From: an uncultured Christensenellaceae bacterium
GTDB taxonomy: Bacteria > Bacillota > Clostridia > Christensenellales > CAG-138
Assembly (NCBI GenBank): GCA_902475645.1
Contig: CABSAH010000116.1
Span: 1-5,419, forward strand
Direction of reading: 5' to 3'
Length of the DNA: 5,419 nucleotides
Shown: one piece after another, positions 4,983-5,419 of the stretch
Layout: every line of letters starts with the position of its first letter
Numbering within the stretch: the first letter of the stretch is position 1
Translations under genes and position numbers: made by a program
Notes under the pieces: generated by a model
The model's input: only the letters and a program-made list of their open reading frames with translations
Database searches by the model: none
Told to the model about the DNA's origin: nothing

Positions 4983-5419
4983 TTATTCCGATAATACCGC
5001 CCCGCCTGATTGCTCTTCAATAATCTCCTGTCTTATTTTCATAAGCAGCTTGCCAAGGTTGTTTTTACCTTTGCCCCTGCATACACCCCAAAATGTATCG
5101 CCATGATTATTGCCCTCTATCAGCATTGCGTCCTGCGTATTCAATAGCTGCTCCCGCAATTCCCGATGGGTGAATTTCTGCCTTAACAGCTCCTCCATTA
5201 TATCGATTTTGACCGTTTCCCAATCCTCGCGCAGCTTTACCCTACGGCCCAGCTTCTTGGCGCCCGCTGCACTCTGTACAGTCATGAACCGTGCCCGCAC
5301 CTCGGCATCCTCGCACTTTGCGGCCTGAAAAGCATGCTCCACCGTTGGGAATTCCATTCCCTTATAGCTCACGGCCGCCGGATAAAAGTTGGATAAAAAA
5401 GCATTTTCGTTCCTAAAGC
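4983..5419 (-). CDS. ybiA: NADAR/YbiA-family N-glycosidase, 5' end beyond the window
   Basis: The minus-strand frame stays open from TAA 4985-4983 to the right edge, giving 144 visible residues; the family is usually about 150-160, so only the first residues are missing. A GTG at 5372 is not the true start, because the in-frame sequence upstream reads FRNENAFLSNFYPAAV, the conserved NADAR opening. Counting from the edge, the motifs are FLSNFYP (7-13), VEHAFQAAK (26-34) with the Glu-His pair of the active site, KLREDWETVK (61-70), FWG (109-111) and RGKGKNNLGKLLM (114-126). E. coli YbiA cleaves the N-glycosidic bond of early, reactive riboflavin-pathway intermediates; other NADAR proteins remove ADP-ribose from nucleic acid. 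The sequence looks closer to the YbiA type, but the substrate cannot be settled by eye. No riboflavin or DarT gene is visible nearby. It is convergent with the propeller gene. Confidence 0.9.
   Translation of the reverse strand, partial: FRNENAFLSNFYPAAVSYKGMEFPTVEHAFQAAKCEDAEVRARFMTVQSAAGAKKLGRRVKLREDWETVKIDIMEELLRQKFTHRELREQLLNTQDAMLIEGNNHGDTFWGVCRGKGKNNLGKLLMKIRQEIIEEQSGGAVLSE

Overview
The window looks like chromosomal DNA from an anaerobic, low-to-mid GC Firmicute, probably a gut or sediment Clostridia lineage. This rests on three things: an HtrA protease with a long Gln/Asn-rich cytoplasmic tail before its membrane anchor, a PQQ-like beta-propeller of a type I associate with Clostridia, and strong AGGAGG-type ribosome binding sites with sigma-70/sigma-A style promoters. 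The lineage is inferred from protein style only; no rRNA or tRNA gene is present.

Layout, left to right. The last 18 codons of an unidentified plus-strand gene end at 58. An AT-rich non-coding stretch follows, then a decayed C-terminal scrap of an IS30-family transposase (about 290-412) and a bidirectional hairpin terminator (438-467). A minus-strand FadR-type (GntR/FCD) regulator occupies 490-1167, with its own promoter and a cluster of TGCATAAA-like half-sites upstream (1258-1328). A terminator at 1341-1358 ends the minus-strand htrA gene (1434-2804). htrA has a strong RBS, a perfect 14-bp palindrome in its leader and a consensus -10. Divergent from htrA, across about 260 bp, is a plus-strand gene for a membrane-anchored extracellular beta-propeller (about 3065-4885). 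It converges on a minus-strand NADAR/YbiA-like N-glycosidase gene (4983 to beyond the right edge), with a shared bidirectional terminator between them (4899-4932).

How the genes may work together. HtrA and the propeller are both predicted to be single-pass, N-in/C-out envelope proteins, divergently transcribed from one intergenic region, so a shared role in surface-protein quality control is a reasonable but unproven idea. The FadR-type regulator has no catabolic operon beside it and may act elsewhere or on itself. The NADAR protein is a separate metabolite-damage or detoxification function. I found no CRISPR array, defence island, phage module or complete mobile element. Most of the window is ordinary; the best leads are the regulatory DNA around htrA and the regulator, and the htrA/propeller pairing.
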